DNA of 36,342 bases, taken from the NCBI GenBank assembly GCA_028282545.1, contig JANQHT010000047.1:1-36342 (forward strand), read 5' to 3'. Both the position numbers and the translations under genes were made by a program. Under the pieces are notes generated by a model. That model did not search any database and was not told the origin of the DNA. It was given only the letters and a program-made list of their open reading frames with translations. Positions 22,686 to 29,543 of the stretch are shown one piece after another. The first letter of the stretch is position 1; each line of letters opens with the position of its first letter. The DNA is from Spirochaetales bacterium (GTDB lineage: Bacteria > Spirochaetota > Spirochaetia > DSM-27196 > Alkalispirochaetaceae).

Positions 22686-23711
22686 TTAGAAGAAGAGCAT
22701 ATCGTCGATGTTCCCTCGATTAAAAACGAGCGGCGCGTTGCCGTAGATCAGCTGATCCTGGACAACGATGTCACGATAGCCGTCCTTCCCCAGGTCCACG
22801 CCGCTTTCGATCGGCTGTCCCGTCAGGGCGCGGTAGGCGATGGCGGCGCACACGTACCCGGCCGAGGCGGGACGCCACGCCTGCCCCTGGCTCAGAGAAC
22901 CGTTGCGGATGTACTGCTCCGACATCGAGGGGAGTGTAAGACCCACGGCGGACACCCGATCCATGAGTCCCAGTTCCTCTATGACTTGAGCGTTCATGAT
23001 GGTAGACGACGCGGAGTTGCCAAAAAGGCCCGTAAGGTCGGGGTAGGCCGCGAGCAGTTCCCGGGCGTTATCATAGGCGGTCTGTTCGGTGTTCCAGTCT
23101 TCAATCGGTTCTTCGAGAACAAACTCCATATCCGGGCAGTTCTCCGTGATATAGTCCATGAGTCCGCGGTACCACTGCATGTGCGTTTCCATGGTCAGAC
23201 CGCCTACCTGACCGGCGAATTTGCCCCGGCATCCCATTTCGCGGGCCAGCGCCTCTCCCATGACTCGGCCGAACTCGTGGTTGGTGAAGGCCTCCATATC
23301 GTAGTCGACGACGTCGTCGTAGTCCCGTACGAGTTGTTCAGCTTCGTGGGCAACCACAACGATGCCGGCCTGACGCGCGCGCCGCAAGACGGGAATCATC
23401 GCTTCCGGATCGTTGGGGACAACCAGTATGGCGTCGACTCCCTGGGCAATCAAGTCTTCAACCATCTGGTTCTGCCGGGCGGGGTCACCGCCTTCCGGGG
23501 CGATCTGCCACGCTTCGACATCGGCGTGATCCGCTCCGAACTCCTCTACGCCGGTACGCATGTCGTCGAACCACGATATTCCCTCGTGCTTCGCTACCAT
23601 CACGATCTGGTAGACGCCGTCCTCTTCCTCCTGGCCGGCGGCAAAGACAATCCCCGGAGCAACAATCGCTGCAATCAGCATTAGGATTGGAAACAGTCTC
23701 GGATTTTTCAT
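22686..23711 (-). CDS. LsrB/RbsB-type sugar substrate-binding protein
   Basis: A 341-residue exported binding protein (Peripla_BP_4). The N-terminus NPRLFPILMLIAAIVAPGIVFAAGQEEE is a Sec signal peptide without lipobox. The mature protein shows DPARQNQMVEDLIAQGVDAILVVPNDPEAMIPVLRRARQAGI in lobe 1, and ends LVFNRGNIDDMLFF, close to the C-terminal style of LsrB and RhaS (VIFNKENI..YDF). The ligand could therefore be autoinducer-2, rhamnose-like or another furanose, and cannot be settled by eye. A strong AAGGAG precedes the ATG at 23711. First gene of the operon, controlled from a promoter with clear dyads and adjacent to a DeoR regulator. Confidence 0.88.
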   Translation of the reverse strand: MKNPRLFPILMLIAAIVAPGIVFAAGQEEEDGVYQIVMVAKHEGISWFDDMRTGVEEFGADHADVEAWQIAPEGGDPARQNQMVEDLIAQGVDAILVVPNDPEAMIPVLRRARQAGIVVVAHEAEQLVRDYDDVVDYDMEAFTNHEFGRVMGEALAREMGCRGKFAGQVGGLTMETHMQWYRGLMDYITENCPDMEFVLEEPIEDWNTEQTAYDNARELLAAYPDLTGLFGNSASSTIMNAQVIEELGLMDRVSAVGLTLPSMSEQYIRNGSLSQGQAWRPASAGYVCAAIAYRALTGQPIESGVDLGKDGYRDIVVQDQLIYGNAPLVFNRGNIDDMLFF

Positions 23712-23736
23712 ACGCTCTCCTTACTTTGGGGGAAAA

Positions 23737-23752
23737 TGTTTCGTTGGAAACA
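23737..23752. repeat. Inverted repeat in the leader of the LsrB-like gene
   Basis: TGTTTC-GTTG-GAAACA is a perfect 16-bp dyad. Further GAAAC half-sites on the plus strand lie at 23785-23789 and 23820-23824, about 35-38 bp apart, so it may be one of several regulator sites in this intergenic region. Confidence 0.5.
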
Positions 23753-23781
23753 CATTTTTTTCGTTTTCCCAACTGTATTCA

Positions 23782-23810
23782 ATTGAAACACCGAAAAATG
23801 ACGGTGTCAA
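23782..23810 (-). promoter_or_regulatory. Promoter of the sugar importer operon with dyad in the spacer
   Basis: Minus-strand TTGACA (23810-23805, perfect) with a 17-bp spacer leads to TTCAAT (23787-23782). Almost the whole spacer is a dyad, ACACCG-N8-CGGTGT (23788-23807). The -10 box overlaps the palindrome TTCAATTGAA (23778-23787). The start near 23775 gives a leader of about 64 nt. The neighbouring DeoR-type protein is the likely regulator. Confidence 0.6.
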
Positions 23811-23956
23811 CCATTTTTTGAAACGATTACGTCATAAAAAATGAAATAACGACTGTTTTGAAATATTCTTGGCGGGTAAGTTTTTATGTTTGGACACTTT
23901 TCGCCACCAATACTACCGGTGACGCCAGTTTTGTAGCGTTTCGAACAGTTGGTTCG

Positions 23957-24781
23957 TTATCTCGCCGCGGGTGTCGTGGAAACCGGTAATTCCGCCTGGT
24001 CGTCGGCGTAGACGAGACGCACACCGGTGTTGGCGAGAAGCGATGTGTACTGCTCCGGAACGCCCCGATCACTTACCAGTACGTCAAACTCGTCCACATC
24101 GGCAAAATACGATGTCTGAACGACCTGGAACTTTGCGGAGTCTACGAGCAGCACGTTCGTAAGGCTCGATTCCATGATCGCCCGTTTTGTCTTTTGCTCC
24201 CACGGGTTTGAAGAGGTAACTCCCATCTTTTCGTGAACGCCGGTGGCACCGAGAAACGCTTTTGCCGCTCGGTGGCGACGGATCATCGCGATACCTTCCT
24301 CACTCTCACAGGTCAACGTGTTCGCGTGATAGTACCCGCCCGCAAAGATGAGTTTAACGTCGGTACGGTCGTGCAATTCGATGAACACATTGAGCGACAT
24401 ACAAATGACGGTGAGATCGTAGTTTACGGGAAGTGCCCGCGCAAGGTAGTACGGCGTTGTCCCGGTATCAATTACGATCGTGTCCCGCGGTTCAACGAGC
24501 GCGGCAGCCGTTTTCCCAATGATCATCTTTTCGCGCTGGTGCAACGCTTGCTGTTGGGTGATGAAGTACTTGTCGCCGATACGTAGATTGTCACTGCGGG
24601 GATTGATGGACGCCGCACCGTGGGCCACGAAGACGAGACCATCCTCTTCGAGGCGACGGAGATCCCTGCGAATCGTAACCTCCGACACGCCGGTCTGATC
24701 CGCGAGTTCCACGATTCGCTGCATACCGCCAACCGAGAGGATGCGAACAATCTCGTTCATCCGTTGCTGCTGCTTGTGCAT
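23957..24781 (-). CDS. DeoR-family transcriptional regulator of sugar use
   Basis: A 274-residue DeoR/GlpR regulator. Seen: the N-terminal winged helix with IVELADQTGVSEVTIRRDLRRLEEDGLVFVAHGAA (residues about 22-56), then the DeoRC sensor domain with IVIDTGTTPYYLARAL, LIFAGGYYHANTLTCESEEG and AFLGATGVHEKMGVTSSNPWEQKTKRAIMES. Such regulators are released from DNA by a phosphorylated sugar. It lies between the importer operon on the same strand and the yjbQ-kinase operon on the opposite strand. The phosphorylated product of the FGGY kinase is therefore a reasonable inducer. ATG at 24781; only a weak AAGG upstream. Confidence 0.92.
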   Translation of the reverse strand: MHKQQQRMNEIVRILSVGGMQRIVELADQTGVSEVTIRRDLRRLEEDGLVFVAHGAASINPRSDNLRIGDKYFITQQQALHQREKMIIGKTAAALVEPRDTIVIDTGTTPYYLARALPVNYDLTVICMSLNVFIELHDRTDVKLIFAGGYYHANTLTCESEEGIAMIRRHRAAKAFLGATGVHEKMGVTSSNPWEQKTKRAIMESSLTNVLLVDSAKFQVVQTSYFADVDEFDVLVSDRGVPEQYTSLLANTGVRLVYADDQAELPVSTTPAAR

Positions 24782-24805
24782 GACCGCCGGAACGCCTTAC
24801 CGGGT

Positions 24806-24834
24806 ATCATACCATACGCGCGGCGATACTCCAA
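24806..24834 (-). promoter_or_regulatory. Candidate deoR promoter
   Basis: Minus-strand TTGGAG (24834-24829), 17 bp and TATGAT (24811-24806). The -10 is a close match, the -35 moderate. It is divergent from the yjbQ promoter about 110 bp away. Confidence 0.45.
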
Positions 24835-24919
24835 GCCGTTCAATCCGATTTCGACTTCAACAAAGCAAAATCGCCTATTTTTCGATCATTTTGAAAACTA
24901 AATCCCGTATTTTTTTTCT

Positions 24920-24956
24920 TTGACAACATCTAAATGTTGATTTACGATCATTTAGA
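24920..24956 (+). promoter_or_regulatory. yjbQ-kinase operon promoter with overlapping inverted repeat
   Basis: TTGACA (24920-24925), a 17-bp spacer and TACGAT (24943-24948) form a good promoter. A perfect dyad TCTAAATG-N12-CATTTAGA (24929-24956) covers spacer, -10 and start point. Its right half lies in CGATCATTTAGA, nearly repeated 62 bp upstream as CGATCATTTTGA (24883-24894). This is a strong candidate operator for the divergent DeoR protein. Confidence 0.7.
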
Positions 24957-24967
24957 CACCGAGACAC

Positions 24968-25411
24968 GTGGAGGAGCGATTGGTAGCGCTGACCGGAATA
25001 CCGCTCACGATCTATTCCGACGGACAGTACTATTCGGAGGTTCTCACAGACCGAGTTCAAGACGCGGTCGTGACCGGACGGATCGAAACGGGGTACGTCC
25101 ACCTGTTGCTTCAGCACACCACCAGCGCCTTGATGCTGGTTGAACACGAGGCCGGATTTATCATCGACTTGAAGGCAGTCCTCGAACGCGTTGTTCCGTC
25201 GGATGGGGAATTCCACCATCATCTTCGCGGGATCGACAAAAACGGCGCCGGCCACGTACTGTCGGCGCTCTTCAACAAAACGCTGTCGATTCCGATCGCC
25301 GACGGCAAAATGCTCCTTGGTACGTATCAGGAGGTCCTTTTCATGGACTTCCAGCCGGAGAACGCCGAGCGGACGGTGGTGATGAGCCTGTTTGGAGAAA
25401 CCCGCGAATGA
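24968..25411 (+). CDS. YjbQ-family protein (UPF0047)
   Basis: A 147-residue YjbQ/UPF0047 protein. Seen: the family's HTTSALMLVEHEAG, the histidine cluster HHHLRGIDKNGAGHVLSALFNKTLSIPI and GKMLLGTYQEVLFMDFQ. E. coli YjbQ can replace thiamine-phosphate synthase in vivo, but the true role of the family is unsettled. The start is uncertain: GTG at 24968 fits the predicted transcript, while a TTG at 24980 has GGAGGAG close upstream. First gene of an operon with a HAD-like protein and an FGGY kinase. A role on a phosphorylated sugar is suggested by context only. Confidence 0.85.
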   Translation: MEERLVALTGIPLTIYSDGQYYSEVLTDRVQDAVVTGRIETGYVHLLLQHTTSALMLVEHEAGFIIDLKAVLERVVPSDGEFHHHLRGIDKNGAGHVLSALFNKTLSIPIADGKMLLGTYQEVLFMDFQPENAERTVVMSLFGETRE

Positions 25412-25947
25412 AGACGTCGCTGCGGTTCTATCTGTACGGAACCATTGCCCCGGACGTTCGAAATCTTGTCGCCGACGACAACTCCCGGTTGGCGCTCGTT
25501 CCGTCATCCCCAACGGGGCTCTATCTAATTGACACCTGTCTTCGGGGCGGAGGGGAGACTCCGGTAGACCCGCACATGCAAACCGTCGTCGCCTCCTTGT
25601 ACGGGGAGCAACCGTCAGATATCGACCTTGTCCAGTTCGTCAACGATCTGTGCGTCGAAGGAGCCCGCGTCGAGGTGATCATGCCGCCAATCCCGCTCCT
25701 GGGAGAATACCGGGCGATTCTTCCGGCCGGCGTCCCCACGTTCATGGAATCTGAGGCGACACTTCCGGGCAGGTTGGATCGGTTTGTCCTTGTGTCACGG
25801 CAGATGAGCCATGTAGAGCGGGCGATACGGCAGGGTGTCCCCGCGATTCACTACCAATCGGCGTCTCGACTCAAACGGGAACTCGCATTGCGTGGTAGTG
25901 CCCTCCAATCCGGGGCGCCGCGTGCATATCCCGACAATGGAGGATAA
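25408..25947 (+). CDS. HAD-like protein lacking the catalytic aspartate
   Basis: A 179-residue cytoplasmic protein starting at ATG 25408, overlapping the yjbQ stop (ATGA). The start FYLYGTIAPD resembles the haloacid-dehalogenase motif I FDLYGTL, but the nucleophilic Asp is Tyr. The end FVLVSRQMSHVERAIRQGVPAIHYQSASRLKRELALRG resembles the HAD C-terminal block (NVExAxxxGxxAIHYxxxxxLxxEL), but the acidic metal-binding pair is absent. Motif II (hydrophobic-Ser/Thr-Asn) is replaced by VIMPPIP. If it is a HAD relative, it is not a phosphatase. It may be a regulatory or scaffolding partner. The relationship is judged by eye and is moderate. Confidence 0.55.
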   Translation: MKTSLRFYLYGTIAPDVRNLVADDNSRLALVPSSPTGLYLIDTCLRGGGETPVDPHMQTVVASLYGEQPSDIDLVQFVNDLCVEGARVEVIMPPIPLLGEYRAILPAGVPTFMESEATLPGRLDRFVLVSRQMSHVERAIRQGVPAIHYQSASRLKRELALRGSALQSGAPRAYPDNGG

Positions 25948-25951
25948 CACT

Positions 25952-27514
25952 ATGGCGAAGTACGCAGTTGGCATCGACGCCGGAACGTCCGGCGCAACGG
26001 TCATGATCACCGATCTTGCAGGACGCGTCGTGGGCAGCGCCTATCGTGAATACCCGTGTCACGTACCAAAACCGGGCTGGAGTGAACAGGACATCGAACT
26101 CGTCTGGAACAAACTCTGCGAAGCGAGTCGGGAGGTTATTCAGTCCACCGGCGTTGATCCGGGCGAAATCGGATCCCTCGGGTTTTCCAGCCAGCGCGGA
26201 ACGTTTGTATGCATCGATAGCGACTGGAAGCCGCTGCATCGGTCGATCGTGTGGAACGACAACCGGGCGGCCCGAGATCAGTTGGCGCAGTTCAGGGAAA
26301 AGATGAGCGATCAAGCGTACGTCGCCGAGGCGGGCGTCGCCATGGATCCGCACTGGGCGCTTTTCAAGATTATGTGGATTCGCCGGAACTCGCCCCAGGT
26401 GTGGGACAAGACGTGGAAAGTCGTCAACGGCCAGGAGTGGTTTCTCCACAAACTCGGATCAGAGGAGATGTTCTCAGACCCGGCGTCGCTCACGCTCAAC
26501 GGAATGATGGAAATTGATCGGCTCGACTGGTCTGATGCGATTCTTACCGCCGCCGGCATCGAACGTGAAAAGCTTCCACCGATCACCCAACCGATGCGGC
26601 AGGTCGGTGTGATAACTCCACAAGCGGCCAAGGAAACGGGCTTTGCGCCGGGAATGCCAATCGCGATCGGCGGCGGAGATCAACAGTGCGCAGCGGTGGG
26701 CGCCGGCGTCGTACGGGAGGGATTATCGGAAGTCACGATCGGCACCGGCGGCGTCATGGTTGCACACGCGGACTCCCGGAAGCCGGACCCGGATGGAAGG
26801 GTCATCACCGGCGGCCACGCGATTCCGGGGAAATGGGACATGGAGGGCACGCAGTACTCGTCCGGCGCAACCCTTCGGTGGTGGAGGGACACCTACGCGC
26901 AGGTGGAAGCCAATGCGGCTGCGCAACTTGGAATGAGCACATACGATCTGATCACTGCGCAGGCGGCCAATGCTCCGGCAGGTTCCCGGGGATACATCTT
27001 CTTCCCGTTTTTTACGGGCCAGGTGACACCTAACTACGTTCATGCCGCCTCCGGCGGCGCCCTGGGACTCTCATTCGTTCACGACCGGAACACGATGGCC
27101 CGAGCGGTCCTCGAGGGCGTCACGATGGAGCTACGAATGATCGTAGAAGCGATGGAAGGCGTTCTTCGGACACCCTTCGACGTTATCGGTCTCTCCGGCG
27201 GTGGCGCACAAAGCACACTGTGGCAGCAGATCCAGGCCGATGTGTACGGTCGTCCAGTCAAGACCTTCCGCGTATCGGAGTGCACCACACTCGGGGCTAC
27301 GATCTTGGGCGCCACGGGTACCGGGCAGTTTCGATCAATCGAAGAGGCAGTTGAACACATGGTCGTCGTTTCCGGGGAACTGGAACCGGACGCAAAGCGC
27401 CACGAGATGTACACCGACCTCTACGGCGTGTTCCGGGACACATTGTTCGCGCTCAAAGAGTCGGGAATCTACGCCAGACTCACGGAGATCCAGGGACGGT
27501 ACTGGGGAGGCTGA
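25952..27514 (+). CDS. FGGY-family carbohydrate kinase
   Basis: A 520-residue sugar kinase of the FGGY family (xylulokinase, LsrK, ribulokinase and relatives). Seen: phosphate loop GIDAGTSGATVMITD at the N-terminus, SIVWNDNRA near residue 100, GIGGGDQQCAAVGAG-type segment with catalytic base Asp243 (IAIGGGDQQ), IGTGGVMVAH, and the C-terminal adenosine motif IGLSGGGAQSTLWQQIQADVYGRPV. The ATG at 25952 has GGAGG 8 nt upstream and follows the HAD-like gene by 4 bp. It probably phosphorylates the sugar brought in by the LsrB-like importer. The specificity is not readable; the lsr-like importer leaves open an autoinducer-2-type substrate. Confidence 0.92.
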   Translation: MAKYAVGIDAGTSGATVMITDLAGRVVGSAYREYPCHVPKPGWSEQDIELVWNKLCEASREVIQSTGVDPGEIGSLGFSSQRGTFVCIDSDWKPLHRSIVWNDNRAARDQLAQFREKMSDQAYVAEAGVAMDPHWALFKIMWIRRNSPQVWDKTWKVVNGQEWFLHKLGSEEMFSDPASLTLNGMMEIDRLDWSDAILTAAGIEREKLPPITQPMRQVGVITPQAAKETGFAPGMPIAIGGGDQQCAAVGAGVVREGLSEVTIGTGGVMVAHADSRKPDPDGRVITGGHAIPGKWDMEGTQYSSGATLRWWRDTYAQVEANAAAQLGMSTYDLITAQAANAPAGSRGYIFFPFFTGQVTPNYVHAASGGALGLSFVHDRNTMARAVLEGVTMELRMIVEAMEGVLRTPFDVIGLSGGGAQSTLWQQIQADVYGRPVKTFRVSECTTLGATILGATGTGQFRSIEEAVEHMVVVSGELEPDAKRHEMYTDLYGVFRDTLFALKESGIYARLTEIQGRYWGG

Positions 27515-27582
27515 GCCGGAACTCCGGGGCGCTTTGGCCGGCCCCGCCGTATCGACGTCCGGGGCATTCGGCGTACGTACCG

Positions 27583-28497
27583 TTACTCACGACTGTACGG
27601 CTTCCCTACCGCCGCCGGGAATTCAATTCGCGACTTGAAGAGCACCATGACTGCGAGCACCGCGACAAAGGGAAGCATCAGGAAAAACTGGAAGGGAATC
27701 TGGTCAGATACGATCTGGAGCTGAAACGAGATCACCTCAATCGCCGCAAAGAGCATGCCCCCGATAAACGCCCGTTGCGGCTTCCAACTCGCGAATATGG
27801 CGATCCCGATTGCCATAAACCCGCGCCCGGCAGCGATATCGGGAGCGTAGGTCTCGATGATCACGATCGGCAGGTACGCCCCGGCAATACCGATACAGGC
27901 GGATCCGACGATCGTCGCGATGTACCGGCGGCGGACCACCGGCACGCCCACGACGTCCGCGGCGACGGGATTCTCGCCGATCGCACGCGTTTCAAGACCG
28001 CGCTTGGTCCGGTAGAAGAACCACCAGCTCGCGCCCACGAGCACGTACATGAGGTAGACGATGAGGTCGTGGTTGAGAAAGGCACCAACAATGGGTATGC
28101 GCCCCAGGAGCGGGATCGTTACGTCCGGCGTTGCGGGAGCAATGGGCGCCTGCAATCGCACCCCCATCACCAGCTTGTAGAGAAGGTCGGAGATCCCGGA
28201 TCCAAAGATCACCAGCGATATCCCGAGGATAAACTGGCTCACCAGGAACGTCTCGTGAAGGAAAATGAGGATTGCGCCGAGCAGTGCGCCCATGAGCGCC
28301 CCCACGGCAAAACCGACCAGCCAGTTACCGCTAAAAAAGGCGGCCAGGAACCCGGCCGAAGCGGAGGCGAGCATGATTCCTTCGCCGGCCACGTTGAACA
28401 CCCCGGTCCGTCCTGCGATAACAACGCCCAGGCTGGCAAGGGTGTACACCGTCGTGTACGTAACGATCTGTGTCAGCAGAACGTTGACAAACGCCAT
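27583..28497 (-). CDS. Nucleoside ABC transporter permease (NupQ/YufQ type)
   Basis: A 304-residue permease with about eight to nine hydrophobic segments, of the RbsC-like fold used by BMP-dependent nucleoside importers. Seen: TTVYTLASLGVVIAGRTGVFNVAGEGIMLASA, which is the diagnostic block, the coupling region RTKRGLETRAIGENPVAADVVGVPV and GIAIFASWKPQRAFIGGMLF. AAGGGG precedes the ATG at 28497, which directly abuts the stop of the second permease gene. Last gene of the importer operon, converging on the FGGY kinase with a 68-bp gap containing GC-rich dyads but no clear terminator. Confidence 0.92.
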   Translation of the reverse strand: MAFVNVLLTQIVTYTTVYTLASLGVVIAGRTGVFNVAGEGIMLASASAGFLAAFFSGNWLVGFAVGALMGALLGAILIFLHETFLVSQFILGISLVIFGSGISDLLYKLVMGVRLQAPIAPATPDVTIPLLGRIPIVGAFLNHDLIVYLMYVLVGASWWFFYRTKRGLETRAIGENPVAADVVGVPVVRRRYIATIVGSACIGIAGAYLPIVIIETYAPDIAAGRGFMAIGIAIFASWKPQRAFIGGMLFAAIEVISFQLQIVSDQIPFQFFLMLPFVAVLAVMVLFKSRIEFPAAVGKPYSRE

Positions 28498-29541
28498 CTA
28501 CCGCCCCTTCCCGGACAAACGCGTTCTGAGAACCACCACGGACATCACGATAACCGCCTGGCTGACAAAAACCATCTCTACCGGCACCTGCATGACCCGC
28601 TGCAAGCTATCCGCCCCCACCAGCAGGACCGACATGAAGAACGCCGCAACCGGAACGGAGAGGGGATTTCCCGCGACAACCAGACTGGTGAGAATCCCCA
28701 GGATTCCGTACTGGGCACCGCTCGTTTTGGCAAATCCTTCGATGAGCTTGCCGTGGATGTTCATGACCTCGAACGTCCCGCCCAGTCCGGCCAGGGCGCC
28801 GCTAAGGAGAAACGTGAACAGGATCGTCTTTTCGAAGTTGATGCCGTACGTTCGTGCGGCGTTCTCGTTGTACCCTACCGCCCGAATTTCGTATCCCAGG
28901 CGCGTACGCTCCAGCAGGAGGTGGACAAAGACGACGGCCGCCACCGCCCCAAGGATCGATTGGGGGATCCCCCACCACGTTCCCAGCGTGGCGGCCGCCG
29001 GAAGCGGAATCGTGATCGGGTGTCCGGCGGTAGGATCCTTGAAGCGATCCGCCGTAGCTGCCAGGTTGACCGTATAGAAGGCGACAAAGTTGAGCATGAT
29101 CGTCGATATGATCGGATTGATGTCGTGCCGCGCCTTGAGCCATCCGGCGACACCCGCCGGCAGCGCCCCCGCAGCCATACCCACCACCAGCAGCATCGGT
29201 ACCAGGACGATCGCCGGCAGACCGACGGGTGCGAGCAACAGCGAAACCACGGTGACCGCGGTCCCGCCGAAGAGCATCTGCCCCCAGCCGCCTATGTTAA
29301 AAAACTTGATCATAAAGGGAATGGTGAAGGCGTAGGTGGTGAACATCAGCGGGATCGCTTTCTTGATCGTTTCCCGAAAGCCAAAGGCCGATCGAAAGGA
29401 GGTAAAGAACAAGGTGGTGAACGCGCGGCCCACGTCGTATCCCAGAAGCGCGAGAACTGCCAGCACCAATGCCAGGGAAAGCCCGATCGAAACGCCGTAG
29501 ATCAACACCCCCCGGGCGAACTTGCGCTTGATGTCGCCCAC
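28498..29541 (-). CDS. Nucleoside ABC transporter permease (NupP/YufP type)
   Basis: A 347-residue inner-membrane permease. Seen: LMFTTYAFTIPFMIKFFNIGGWGQMLFGG, the typical NupP block, KARHDINPIISTIMLNFVAFY, the coupling region RTRLGYEIRAVGYNENAARTYGINFEK, and GILGILTSLVVAGNPLSVP. GTG at 29541 lies 2 bp after the ATPase stop and has a run of G upstream as ribosome site. Together with NupQ it forms the channel of the importer. Confidence 0.92.
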   Translation of the reverse strand: MGDIKRKFARGVLIYGVSIGLSLALVLAVLALLGYDVGRAFTTLFFTSFRSAFGFRETIKKAIPLMFTTYAFTIPFMIKFFNIGGWGQMLFGGTAVTVVSLLLAPVGLPAIVLVPMLLVVGMAAGALPAGVAGWLKARHDINPIISTIMLNFVAFYTVNLAATADRFKDPTAGHPITIPLPAAATLGTWWGIPQSILGAVAAVVFVHLLLERTRLGYEIRAVGYNENAARTYGINFEKTILFTFLLSGALAGLGGTFEVMNIHGKLIEGFAKTSGAQYGILGILTSLVVAGNPLSVPVAAFFMSVLLVGADSLQRVMQVPVEMVFVSQAVIVMSVVVLRTRLSGKGR

Positions 29542-29543
29542 GC

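Noticed and set aside
23814..23834. Catabolite-responsive (cre-like) element near GAAACGATTACG
   Set aside because: Two mismatches to the consensus, and CcpA is not expected in spirochaetes.
27515..27582. Bidirectional terminator between the FGGY kinase and nucleoside permease
   Set aside because: GC-rich dyads (CCGGAACTCCGG and GGGGC...GCCCC) are present but there is no T-run on either strand.
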